The position numbers were made by a program, and so were the translations under genes. From assembly GCA_958417755.1 (NCBI GenBank), contig CATZDY010000001.1, forward strand, positions 1 to 61,697: 61,697 nucleotides of DNA, given 5' to 3'. This stretch comes from an uncultured Peptococcaceae bacterium. GTDB taxonomy: Bacteria; Bacillota; Desulfotomaculia; Desulfotomaculales; Desulfocucumaceae. The notes below the pieces were generated by a model that saw only the letters and a list, made by a program, of their open reading frames with translations, had not been told where the DNA came from and searched no databases. The first letter of the stretch is position 1. Each line of letters starts with the position of its first letter. This document shows positions 52,171 through 61,170 of this stretch, in pieces.

Positions 52171-53193
52171 ATGAGAAAAAAGAATAGACTTTCTTGTTTG
52201 GCCTTGGTTGTGATTATCTTGCTAGTAGGGGCCAGTGGCCTGGCCCTATATATAAAGTCTTTGTTTGGTCCAGTGAATCCCGGGGAATACACAAAGGAAA
52301 TTACGGTTCAAATTGCCAATCAAGCCACTGGAACGGAGATTAGTAAACAATTACATGAATTGGGATTAACCAAAAATGATTTGATTTTTGGGATATACAT
52401 ACGTTATAAAGGGATTGCCGGACAATTAAAGCCCGGAACCTATCAGTTGAATCCTGGACAATCTATGGCAGAAATCGCAAACACATTGGTGGAAGGGCCT
52501 AATGATAAGGTGTTTTTTACAGTGCCTGAAGGATATACCCTAGACCAATTGACTGATTTGTTGGTGCAAAAGGAATTGGTGGATCAACAGGCTTGGCAAC
52601 AATTATTAACCAAAGGCACCTTTGATTTTCCCTTTGTAGAGGATCTCCCCCTTGGGCCCCGCCGTTTGGAAGGATATTTGTTTCCAGATACATATCAGGT
52701 GAGCAAAGACACGACGGAACAGGAAATCATCCAGATGATGTTGGAACGTTTTGCGGAGATCAATGCTTCCATTGAGCCAGCAGGGATGATAAAGGATACC
52801 CGTTACACTTTGCAACAATTGGTAACAGTGGCCTCTATGGTGGAGCGGGAAGCTAAGAAGGATCAAGAGAGGCCTTTGATTGCCAGTGTGATTTACAATC
52901 GCTTGCACATAGGCATGAAATTACAAATTGATGCCACAGTACTCTATGCCTTGGGAGAACACAGGGAGAAACTGTATACCAGGGATTTACAAGTGGATTC
53001 TCCCTATAATACCTATCGATATGCTGGATTGCCCCCAGGTCCCATTGCTTTTCCTGGAAAGGCATCATTGGAGGCAGCTTTTCATCCAGCCAACACAGAT
53101 TACTTTTATTATGTGGCAAAGCCAGATGGAAGCCATGTATTTGCAAAAACTCTTGCAGAACATAATGCCAATGTGGCTAAGTATATTGATTAA
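52171..53193 (+). CDS. mltG: Endolytic murein transglycosylase MltG
   Basis: A protein of 340 residues with one N-terminal membrane helix (residues ~9-28), a LysM-like region, and a YceG catalytic domain. The catalytic Glu lies in SMVEREAKK near residue 224, with GYLFPDTYQ before and SPYNTYRYAGLPPGPI after. MltG cleaves nascent glycan strands and sets their length. TTGGAGTTCTT precedes ATG. It stands before the U32 gene in the usual order. Confidence 0.95.
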   Translation: MRKKNRLSCLALVVIILLVGASGLALYIKSLFGPVNPGEYTKEITVQIANQATGTEISKQLHELGLTKNDLIFGIYIRYKGIAGQLKPGTYQLNPGQSMAEIANTLVEGPNDKVFFTVPEGYTLDQLTDLLVQKELVDQQAWQQLLTKGTFDFPFVEDLPLGPRRLEGYLFPDTYQVSKDTTEQEIIQMMLERFAEINASIEPAGMIKDTRYTLQQLVTVASMVEREAKKDQERPLIASVIYNRLHIGMKLQIDATVLYALGEHREKLYTRDLQVDSPYNTYRYAGLPPGPIAFPGKASLEAAFHPANTDYFYYVAKPDGSHVFAKTLAEHNANVAKYID

Positions 53194-53236
53194 ATCAAGA
53201 GGTTATGATGGCAATTGAGGTTAAGGTGGGTGTATC

Positions 53237-54484
53237 ATGAAAAAATTGGAATTATTAGCGCCAGCAGGAGATATGGAGAAATTAAAAGCTGCTGTTGTCT
53301 ATGGAGCGGACGCTGTCTATTTGGGCGGTAAACAGTTTGGCCTGCGCATGGGGGCAACGAATTTCGATGAGGAGGAGTTGGAACAAGCAGTGGAATTCGC
53401 CCATTCCTGGGGCGTAAAAGTGTATGTGACAGTGAATATTTTTGCCCGTAATCGAGATTTGGGGGTTTTGCCACGATATCTACAATTGTTGCAGTATTTG
53501 GAAGTGGATGGTATTATTGTGGCTGATCCAGGGGTTTTTGCCATGGCCAGACGGGAAATACCTGATATGCCCATTCATGTGAGCACCCAGGCCAATATTA
53601 CCAATAAGGAAGCAGCAGCTTTTTGGGAAAAGCAAGGAGCAGATCGCCTGGTACTAGCCAGGGAGCTTTCTTTATGGGAGATGAGAGAAATTCGAGGAGC
53701 TGTATCCCTGGATTTAGAAGCCTTTGTTCATGGAGCCATGTGCATTTCCTATTCCGGAAGATGTTTGCTCAGTAGTTACATGGCTGGTCGGGATGCCAAT
53801 CAGGGGGATTGCGCCCAGCCCTGTCGTTGGCGTTATGTCTTGGAGGAAGAAAAACGGCCAGGGCAGTATTTTCCTGTGTATGAAGATGAACAAGGGACAT
53901 TTATCCTAAGCTCCAAAGATCTCTGTTTATTACATTATTTACCCGATTTAATCCGGGCCGGGGTAAGCAGCTTTAAAATTGAAGGACGGGTAAAAGGGGT
54001 GCATTATGTTGCTTCTGTGATCAAGGTTTTTCGGCAAGCCTTGGATCGTTATCTTGCCAATCCTACAAATTACACCGTGGATCCTGCATGGTGGGATGAA
54101 TTGGGCAAGGTAAGCAATCGGGAATATACCACAGGGTTTATACATGGACCAGTGGTAGAAATAGGCCAACGCAGTGTTGAAAAAATATATAACCGTCCCT
54201 ATGCCTTTGTGGGCATGGTTATGGATTATGATGTGCATACCTGCATGGCTAAGGTTCAGCAGCGCAATCATTTTAAGGTGGGAGAAACCTTGGAAATTGT
54301 GGAACCTTATGCCTCCAGAGAAGGGCGTTTTACCATAGAAACAATGTATGATGAAGAAAGAAAGCCTATTGATACGGCGCCTCATCCTTGTCAAACCGTG
54401 TGGTTGCCTGTGCCATATCCTGTGGCCCCTTATAGTCTTTTGCGGCGTAAGGAAGGGACAACGGAAATCGATGTACTGGAATAA
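53237..54484 (+). CDS. U32-family protein, probable tRNA/rRNA hydroxylation factor
   Basis: A protein of 415 residues formerly called peptidase U32 (YrrO/TrhP, RlhA relatives). The diagnostic start LELLAPAGDMEKLKAAVVYGADAVYLGG, the Cys-rich FVHGAMCISYSGRCLLSSY near residue 165, the GDCAQPCRWRY motif near 193 and KIEGRVKGVHYVA near 252 are present; these cysteines probably bind a 4Fe-4S cluster. Homologues hydroxylate U34 of tRNA using prephenate or related donors. It follows mltG by 43 bases. Confidence 0.92.
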   Translation: MKKLELLAPAGDMEKLKAAVVYGADAVYLGGKQFGLRMGATNFDEEELEQAVEFAHSWGVKVYVTVNIFARNRDLGVLPRYLQLLQYLEVDGIIVADPGVFAMARREIPDMPIHVSTQANITNKEAAAFWEKQGADRLVLARELSLWEMREIRGAVSLDLEAFVHGAMCISYSGRCLLSSYMAGRDANQGDCAQPCRWRYVLEEEKRPGQYFPVYEDEQGTFILSSKDLCLLHYLPDLIRAGVSSFKIEGRVKGVHYVASVIKVFRQALDRYLANPTNYTVDPAWWDELGKVSNREYTTGFIHGPVVEIGQRSVEKIYNRPYAFVGMVMDYDVHTCMAKVQQRNHFKVGETLEIVEPYASREGRFTIETMYDEERKPIDTAPHPCQTVWLPVPYPVAPYSLLRRKEGTTEIDVLE

Positions 54485-54560
54485 TAAAAGAAGTATAGGA
54501 TATTCCTTTCAGGGCTATGATCAAGATAGATGATGATGCTTGCTGGAAGGAATGGATGCA

Positions 54561-56267
54561 GTGGAGGCCCGTTTTACCAAAAGATTGATTTGGATTTTTT
54601 GCTTGCTATTGGCTTGCTTTTTATTATTGCAATGCCGCTTGGCTTTTTTACAATGCAAACAACATGAGCAATATGCAGTGCAAGTTTTGGCCCAAGAAAA
54701 TCAAAGCGTAGCGTTGGAAGATTTCCAGAGGGGGCAGTTATTGGACCGCCAGGGACATTCTTTAACCGGAACATACCAAGACAACCGGGTGGTGGTATTT
54801 CCTGCCTGTATCAACAGTATGGATGCAGTGAGCAAGGAATTGAGCCAAATTTTTGCAGTCAAGGGACAAGAAATCGAAAAAATGCTGTTAACCCAAAAAC
54901 CACAAATATTACCCTATCCTGTTTCAACAAAGCAAGCTTTAAGGATTACGCAGAAGAAATGGGCTGGGGTTTTGGTGGTTCCAGTAACATTTCGTTATGG
55001 ACCTAAACCTTTGGCCGCCCCAGTCATAGGGCATTTGGGACGGGTTGCGGATCAAGAGGAGGCCTCCTCCCTTTCTTCCATCATGCAACATTCCTATACC
55101 ACTGACGATTGGGTGGGACGGCAAGGACTGGAGAAATATTATGAAAAAGAATTAAAAGGCCAGATGCCCACAGCAGTGGCCAGATTGTTTCAGGATGCCA
55201 CGGGAAAAACATTGCCAGGATTTTTGCCAGAAGTGGATTGCTTTGCTTCTGATCCCCAACGCCATCATGTTATGACCACCTTGGATGGAGAGATACAAGC
55301 CAAGGTAGAAACAATAATGGATCGAAAGGTAAAAAAAGGGGCTGTGGTGGTGATGGACCTCCAAGGGGATCTTTTGGCCATGGCCTCCCGGCCTACCTAT
55401 CAACCAAATCCGGATAAAATACAAGATGCTTTGGCCCAAGAACAAGAGGATGTATTTTTGGATCAATGTACAGCTTTATTTCAACCTGGCTCTGTTTTTA
55501 AAATTGTAGTGGCTGCTGCAGCTTTAGAGGAAGGATTGGTGTCAGAGGATACCATGATGCATTGCGCTGGCCATGATGATCCCCTGATATCTTGCTGGTA
55601 TGCCCCTGGACATGGGGATATATCCTTTGCCCAAGCCTTTAGCAACTCTTGTAATCCTGCTTTTGCCCAGTTGGCCTTGCAATTGGGCCCCAAAAAGATC
55701 ATTGCCTATGCCCGTAAAATGGGCTTAGCAGACCAAACTGTGCGGGGATACCCTGTACCTATACAAAAACAACAGGATTTAAATTTGATTGCTGGTGCAT
55801 ATAATTTAGTGAATAGTGCAGTGGGGCAAGGCCCTGTTTTGGCCACCCCTGTACAAATTTCAGCCATGCTCAATACAGTGGTATGTGGCGGCATATACCG
55901 GCAACCCAGATTGGTTCAGGCTGTGCAAGGGGAAAAAGAAAAAAGAACCGTGACGCCGGATAAGGGAAAACGGGCCATCTCTACGGGAACAGCGGAAAGA
56001 CTGCGGCAATTGTTGCAAAAGGTAACTGTGGATGGTGTGGGGCAAGAGGCCTATGTTCCTGGGTTTGGCAGTGCGGGTAAAACCGGCTCAGCCCAGTTGG
56101 GAGGCGGAGTGGAGAGCACCAATGCTTGGTTTACCGGGTATGTGCCTGTGGAGAATCCCCAGTATATCATTACAGTCCTGGTACGGGATGGTGAAAGCGG
56201 GGGAGGTACAGCAGCACCTTTATTCCGGGAAATTGCTCAAGCCATATTACCCCCATCTGAGGGCTAA
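54561..56267 (+). CDS. Penicillin-binding protein (transpeptidase)
   Basis: A class B-like PBP of ~568 residues with a short cytoplasmic N-terminus and one membrane helix (residues ~9-27). The active-site Ser is in FQPGSVFKIV near residue 310, SxN in SNSCN near 360, and the KTG triad in AGKTGSAQ near 506. It lacks the large PASTA repeats of SpoVD-like proteins. It lies behind mltG and U32, so it may supply transpeptidation at the same site. GTG 54561 (EARFTKRLIW) fits the GGAAGGA site best; ATG 54552 abuts it. Confidence 0.9.
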   Translation: MEARFTKRLIWIFCLLLACFLLLQCRLAFLQCKQHEQYAVQVLAQENQSVALEDFQRGQLLDRQGHSLTGTYQDNRVVVFPACINSMDAVSKELSQIFAVKGQEIEKMLLTQKPQILPYPVSTKQALRITQKKWAGVLVVPVTFRYGPKPLAAPVIGHLGRVADQEEASSLSSIMQHSYTTDDWVGRQGLEKYYEKELKGQMPTAVARLFQDATGKTLPGFLPEVDCFASDPQRHHVMTTLDGEIQAKVETIMDRKVKKGAVVVMDLQGDLLAMASRPTYQPNPDKIQDALAQEQEDVFLDQCTALFQPGSVFKIVVAAAALEEGLVSEDTMMHCAGHDDPLISCWYAPGHGDISFAQAFSNSCNPAFAQLALQLGPKKIIAYARKMGLADQTVRGYPVPIQKQQDLNLIAGAYNLVNSAVGQGPVLATPVQISAMLNTVVCGGIYRQPRLVQAVQGEKEKRTVTPDKGKRAISTGTAERLRQLLQKVTVDGVGQEAYVPGFGSAGKTGSAQLGGGVESTNAWFTGYVPVENPQYIITVLVRDGESGGGTAAPLFREIAQAILPPSEG

Positions 56268-56320
56268 AAAGAAAAAGCTTTGGCCTGTCAAAACAGCCAA
56301 GGTATACAAAAAGCGCCAGA

Positions 56321-56349
56321 TTGACGACCCCTTGGAAGTATAGTAAAAT
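56321..56349 (+). promoter_or_regulatory. Promoter for trxA
   Basis: TTGACG (56321-56326), 17-base spacer, TAAAAT (56344-56349), about 115 bases before the gene. Confidence 0.65.
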
Positions 56350-56464
56350 AATAGCGCATGGATGATGAAATAAAAATGAGATATGGAAAATAAAAAAAGC
56401 ATAGTTTTTATTTCATAGCACAATGATGGAAAGAAGGCTCAAAATTAGATAAGGAGAGATGCAT

Positions 56465-56785
56465 ATGGCATTGGAGTTAAGCGGTAGCAATTTTGATGCA
56501 GAAGTATTACAATCTGACATTCCTGTGGTAGTGGATTTTTGGGCTCCCTGGTGTGGTCCTTGCCGGAGTTTAGCCCCTATTTTGGAAGAGCTCTCAACTG
56601 AATATCAGGGCAAGGTAAAAATAGCCAAAGTGAATGTGGACAATAACCAGGAATTGGCCCAACGTTTTGGCGTGATGAGCATTCCTACCATGATTATGTT
56701 TAAAGGTGGCAAGCAGGTGGGGCAAACTGTTGGCTTGCTTCCCAAACCTACTTTGGTAACAAAACTGGATGAATTGTTGGCTTAA
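56465..56785 (+). CDS. trxA: Thioredoxin
   Basis: A protein of 106 residues with the canonical WCGPC active site (residues 29-33), the buried Asp in VVVDFWAPW and the cis-Pro in MSIPTMIMF. It reduces protein disulfides in the cytoplasm. ATG 56465 is used rather than ATG 56459, which is too close to AAGGAGAG. A second thioredoxin with CNPC is at 33016. It is followed by a bidirectional terminator. Confidence 0.96.
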   Translation: MALELSGSNFDAEVLQSDIPVVVDFWAPWCGPCRSLAPILEELSTEYQGKVKIAKVNVDNNQELAQRFGVMSIPTMIMFKGGKQVGQTVGLLPKPTLVTKLDELLA

Positions 56786-56800
56786 TTGAAAAACAAAATC

Positions 56801-56840
56801 AAAGGGTATGAAAGGAATTTTCTTTCATACCCTTTTTGCT
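56801..56840. terminator. Bidirectional terminator after trxA
   Basis: AAAGGGTATGAAAG and CTTTCATACCCTTT form a 14-bp stem, T-rich on the right and A-rich on the left; it lies between convergent trxA and the YyaL-type gene. Confidence 0.9.
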
Positions 56841-58904
56841 TTAAAGGGAAAACAATTGTTTTTCTATGACAGACAGATCATTGGTGGGTTGTTGGCAAGC
56901 TTTGTTTTGACAGAGATAAAAGGTGGTTTTGTTGTTTTTTACAGTCATGTCTTTGACAAAGGGCGCCAAGGTTGTCAAAGAATCAAAGGCAGGATCAGTG
57001 AACCGGTAGAGCAGGGTGGTGGATGGAGAAAACCTTTTGGTTATATTGTGCAACATGTGGTTCACTTGTTCTTTGGGGGCTGAGGATACGATGACCAGTT
57101 CTTGATTGGATGTAAGGGCAAAGTCCATGGCCATGAGCATATGGCAATGGGCTGTGGGATATTCTTGGATAAACGTAAAGAAGCTGGTGAAAATGGCCTC
57201 TCCCTTGGCGGTATAATCCGGGTTGCCTGTCAAACGGCCGAGGCGCAATACATTGAAAGCAGAAACAGAATTTCCCGAGGGCATGGCTCCATCGGCAATT
57301 TCCTTGGGGCGGGTCAATAAAGATTCCCCATCATTTCCGTTGAAAAAATAACCGCCTTGTTGCTGATCTGCAAAAAGCTGATCTTGTTCTTTCTGTAAAG
57401 CAAGGGCTTTTTCCAACCACTTAGGATTAAAATCTGCTTGATACAATTCCAATAAAGCCCAAATCACATAAGCATAATCATCCAAATAAGCAAGATATGC
57501 TGCTTGCTGGTCCCGAAAACGAGCCAAAAGACGGCCTTTGGCGGTTCTTAGGTTGGTCCAAATAAAATCCATGGCTTTGGTGGCCATTTGCAAATACATG
57601 GCTTTGCCCAAAATGGTATATCCTTTGGCCAAAGCAGCAATCATCAAGCCATTCCAGGCAGTTAATATTTTATCATCCGTATGGGGAGGCACTCTCTTTT
57701 CCCTGGCTTGCCATAACTTTTCCCTGGCCTCTTCCCACAACATCTCCTCCTCCGGGGTATTGATAGGGAGCCGCCCGTTTTGCTGCAAAAGGTTTAGCAC
57801 ATTGCGGCCTTCAAAATTGCCCTGTTCTGTGACCCCATACCATTGGCAAAATTGATTCCCCAGGTTTTCCCCTAAAACAGCCCGGACTTCTTGGGGAGTC
57901 CATACATAATACATGCCTTCTTCCCCTTGGGAATCCGCGTCCTGGGCAGAATAAAATCCTCCCTTTGGGTCAGTCATTTCCCGCTGAATATAGGTGAAAA
58001 TTTCTTCCGCAATACGGGCATAATCCTTTTTGCCAGTGGCTTGGTATGCTTCTAAATAGATGATGGACAAAAGGGCGTTGTCATAGAGCATTTTTTCAAA
58101 GTGAGGAATGAGCCAAGCTTTATCCGTGGCATAGCGGGAAAATCCATAACCCAGATGATCGTACATGCCCCCAGCATGCATACAGGTCAAGGTGTGTTCC
58201 ACCATGGCCAGGGCATCCTCTTGCCCGGTTCTTTTCCAATAACGCAATAGAAAGCCCAAGGTATGGGGACTGGGAAACTTGGGGGCCTTGCCAAAACCGC
58301 CGAATTGGGGGTCATATTTCTGTTTTAGCGTATGGTAAGCCTGTTCTAAGGGTTCTGCCTCCCAGGGCGCCTTGTTTCCTTTGGTGAAATAAGTTTGTAA
58401 AGCTGAGGTGATATGATTGCCTGTTTGCAAGAGTTTCTTTTTGTCAGTATGCCAAAGGGTGTGTAATTGATTTAAAACATCCATGAGCCCAGGTTGTCCA
58501 TATTGGCTGTATTTCGGGAAATAGGTACCTGCAAAAAAGGGCTTTTGTTCCGGGGTCATCACAATGGTTAAAGGCCAGCCTCCGCTACCAGTCATGGCCT
58601 GGCACACAGTCATATAGATTTGGTCCACATCCGGCCGTTCTTCCCGGTCCACTTTGATGGCAATATAATGGGCATTCAGCAAGCGCGCCACTTCTTCATC
58701 TTCAAAGGATTCCCGTTCCATGACATGACACCAATGACAAGTGGAATAGCCAATGGATAAGAAAATCGGTTTATCCTCTTTTTTGGCTTTTGTAAAGGCC
58801 TCTTCACCCCAAGGATACCAGGCCACAGGATTGTAGGCATGTTGTAACAGATAAGGGGATTTCTCACCCGCCAGTTTATTGGGTATGTTCGTTTGCTTGT
58901 TCAC
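56841..58904 (-). CDS. YyaL-type thioredoxin-domain/six-hairpin protein
   Basis: A protein of 687 residues. The N-terminal DUF255 thioredoxin-like domain shows KSPYLLQHAYNPVAWYPWG and YSTCHWCHVMERESFEDEEVA near residues 55-75 (C-x-x-C active site), followed by GGWPLTIVMTPEQKPFFAGT. The rest forms an (alpha/alpha)6 barrel resembling N-acylglucosamine epimerases. Homologues (spermatogenesis-associated protein 20, B. subtilis YyaL) have unknown activity. GTG 58904 is chosen because AAGGTAGGTGATAAT precedes it. A strong hairpin lies just upstream in the leader. Confidence 0.92.
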   Translation of the reverse strand: MNKQTNIPNKLAGEKSPYLLQHAYNPVAWYPWGEEAFTKAKKEDKPIFLSIGYSTCHWCHVMERESFEDEEVARLLNAHYIAIKVDREERPDVDQIYMTVCQAMTGSGGWPLTIVMTPEQKPFFAGTYFPKYSQYGQPGLMDVLNQLHTLWHTDKKKLLQTGNHITSALQTYFTKGNKAPWEAEPLEQAYHTLKQKYDPQFGGFGKAPKFPSPHTLGFLLRYWKRTGQEDALAMVEHTLTCMHAGGMYDHLGYGFSRYATDKAWLIPHFEKMLYDNALLSIIYLEAYQATGKKDYARIAEEIFTYIQREMTDPKGGFYSAQDADSQGEEGMYYVWTPQEVRAVLGENLGNQFCQWYGVTEQGNFEGRNVLNLLQQNGRLPINTPEEEMLWEEAREKLWQAREKRVPPHTDDKILTAWNGLMIAALAKGYTILGKAMYLQMATKAMDFIWTNLRTAKGRLLARFRDQQAAYLAYLDDYAYVIWALLELYQADFNPKWLEKALALQKEQDQLFADQQQGGYFFNGNDGESLLTRPKEIADGAMPSGNSVSAFNVLRLGRLTGNPDYTAKGEAIFTSFFTFIQEYPTAHCHMLMAMDFALTSNQELVIVSSAPKEQVNHMLHNITKRFSPSTTLLYRFTDPAFDSLTTLAPFVKDMTVKNNKTTFYLCQNKACQQPTNDLSVIEKQLFSL

Positions 58905-58925
58905 ATTATCACCTACCTTACACAT

Positions 58926-58960
58926 AACGGGGCATATTCTCATTGCAAATATGCCCCGTT
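58926..58960 (-). repeat. 12-bp inverted repeat in the YyaL leader
   Basis: AACGGGGCATAT (58926-58937) and ATATGCCCCGTT (58949-58960) with an 11-base loop, ending about 22 bases before the GTG start. No T run follows on either strand, so it may be an attenuating, processing or binding structure. Confidence 0.65.
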
Positions 58961-59157
58961 GGTTTAAAATTTATTTTGTGCGAATAGTGTCCCCGCTTTT
59001 GTCCATATTATACTTTCTAAAATTGGTTCAAGGCTGCATCATCTTCCATAGTAGTGCGAAGTCCGATAGAGTCATTCAGTTATGGATATTCTTTTATCCT
59101 CATGAGCATGCTTGTTCAATTCGTATATCCTACCGAATAAATTTTTTGTTTTCATAT

Positions 59158-60567
59158 CTAATTTTTTATTAACCTTAATGCTGGTTTTTCTGGCTGCCTG
59201 GGTATATCATCCTTTTTCATTGGGATATAATTTTCTTTAAAAGGAAGTTTAATGGTCACTTGGGTGTAACCATCACTTCCTCTCAGTTCAATGGTACCCT
59301 GGTAGTAATCAATTAACTTCTTGACTATGTATAAACCATATCCACGGTTTGGCGAGCTTTTTGTGGTATAGCCAAGTTCAAATAGTTGGCTTTGATGGTT
59401 GCTGGGCAGGATAACCCCGTTGTTTTTAATGATTAGTATGAATCCAGAATCATCTTTGGCAATCTCAGTATATATTTCTTTAAACTCAGCCGGCCTGACA
59501 CCTTCAAAGGCATTTTTATACAGGTGCTCCAACATATCAATAAAATCCTCGTCAACATATGCTTCCAATCCCGATATATCTCCATAATGTAAATTAAAAT
59601 CTACATTTCTTGCCTGGGCAAAGACATATTTGCTCTGATAGAAACATTGCAGTTGGGGAATCTGAATACAATCAGCAGGTGTTCCAGACACAGCATAACC
59701 CAGCATTGAGTTTACTATTTCCCGTATGCCCATATCATTATATTGTATTAAATGAGTATTGATACTGTTTATTTTTTTTGTTAAATCTTGTTTCATTTCA
59801 AGTATTGCCTTCATTAAGTCTCCATATAAAACAATTATACTGTCGTCTGCTTTATCTTTAAAAATCTTTTTCAGTTCACACTTTATGCGTTTTAGTGAAA
59901 AACAGATGACAAAAAAGTATAGCAAAAGCAGAATAGACTGCCAAAGACTAAACCAGTAAATCAGGCTATTAGTATTTGGTAAAGTTGAGATATCGTCAGT
60001 AGCTAAAAGTAAAAGATTAAAACAAAAAATTAAAAATGGTATTGCAATAACGAATAACACTGTTGTTAAGATGCTTTTATTTTGCCGGTTATTTTCAGCA
60101 ATTGTCCCGAGGTTGTATAATTGCCAGTTAAATGTTTTTATCAAGGCGATGATTCCAACACCAAAGAGTAGCATAAATAGAACCCCGAAAACATTAACCA
60201 ATGGACTGTTCAAATATTCTTCAGGGCATATCTTTAAAAGATTATATAAAATCAGCGTTATGATACTTTCAATAAAAAAATAAACATTAACTCCCATAAT
60301 AATTGCTATTGAAGATTTAAGAATATTTACTTTTGATAAATAAGAATACAGATAAATCATTACTGCAATAGGAATTATCACCTTTATTAATGAATTGCCG
60401 AACCAATACTCTAAACCAATATTGATAATAGAAACAAGAATAACGATTAGAGCTAAGTAATTGTAACGTATTTTTAAATTTAAGATTAGCAATCCCAGAG
60501 AAAGCATCATCAAATATAATGGTATTGTTAATAACAAATTCAACCATATGGGTAACATAGTACTCAC
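59158..60567 (-). CDS. AgrC-like GHKL sensor histidine kinase with unusual H box
   Basis: A protein of 469 residues: six or so membrane helices in residues ~5-235, then a cytoplasmic GHKL ATPase domain with N box LYKNAFEG near residue 340 and G box GYGLYIVKKLI near 415. AgrC-type kinases sense cyclic peptides and phosphorylate a LytTR regulator. In the usual place of the H box (RHDxxNHL) this protein reads INSINTHL near residue 267, so the first, phosphorylated His appears replaced by Asn. Starts directly behind the broken agrB. No regulator gene was found in the window. Confidence 0.82.
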   Translation of the reverse strand: MSTMLPIWLNLLLTIPLYLMMLSLGLLILNLKIRYNYLALIVILVSIINIGLEYWFGNSLIKVIIPIAVMIYLYSYLSKVNILKSSIAIIMGVNVYFFIESIITLILYNLLKICPEEYLNSPLVNVFGVLFMLLFGVGIIALIKTFNWQLYNLGTIAENNRQNKSILTTVLFVIAIPFLIFCFNLLLLATDDISTLPNTNSLIYWFSLWQSILLLLYFFVICFSLKRIKCELKKIFKDKADDSIIVLYGDLMKAILEMKQDLTKKINSINTHLIQYNDMGIREIVNSMLGYAVSGTPADCIQIPQLQCFYQSKYVFAQARNVDFNLHYGDISGLEAYVDEDFIDMLEHLYKNAFEGVRPAEFKEIYTEIAKDDSGFILIIKNNGVILPSNHQSQLFELGYTTKSSPNRGYGLYIVKKLIDYYQGTIELRGSDGYTQVTIKLPFKENYIPMKKDDIPRQPEKPALRLIKN

Positions 60568-60573
60568 CTACAT

Positions 60574-61170
60574 TTAAATCATTTCATTATTTCCATTTAC
60601 TTCTCTATAAGGATGATGGATAAATAGAATTGTAATAACCAACCTAATGCAGCCCATAATCAATACGGATTTAACCAGGGCTGCCACAGCCTTAGAACCA
60701 GAATCATAATGGTCTGGTCTGTGCTAAAATGATAATCCGGCTTAATCTTTTGTTCTTTTGCCTTTGCTGGTTTTAAAGGTCTATTTGGATGATCTATTGG
60801 CGCCCAGACATAGATGATGAAAACTGATAGTAACAATAAAATCAACATTGCCTGATCCCCATATGATTCCGGCAGATAGAAATGAAACAGAAAGGAACAA
60901 CTATACAATATCATGGTCAGCAAAAAACAACGGCCAAAGCTATCCGCGTGGTAGCCGCCGGCATAGCTTCGTAAAAAGTTAAAGAAGATACAAAGAACAC
61001 TGTACCAAGTAACTGTCCCAAACATGCTCCTACTAAAAGATAGCCGAAAAGCTTCCCAAGGTAAAAAGCAACATGGTCCAGCCATAGATATAGATTTCTT
61101 CATCTTCCTGGGGAACAACTCCTTGGCTTACCATATAGGATGTTAATCGTGAGGCGATCCTTTCCAGCAT
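60574..61170 (-). pseudogene. agrB: agrB with several frameshifts
   Basis: AgrB is the membrane protease that processes the AgrD precursor into a cyclic peptide. The minus strand starts well (ATG 61170, AAAGGAG upstream; MLERIASRLTSYMVSQGVVP), but the frame stops at once after TLG. AgrB-like sequence continues in a second frame (KLFGYLLVGACLGQLLGTVF), then a third (NFLRSYAGGYHADSFGRCFL, DHPNRPL), then shifts again near 60748 and 60700 before a plausible C-terminus (AALVKSVLIMG). The active-site His and Cys (GGYHADSFGRC) are present. Either the gene is decayed or indel errors are clustered here. Confidence 0.75.
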
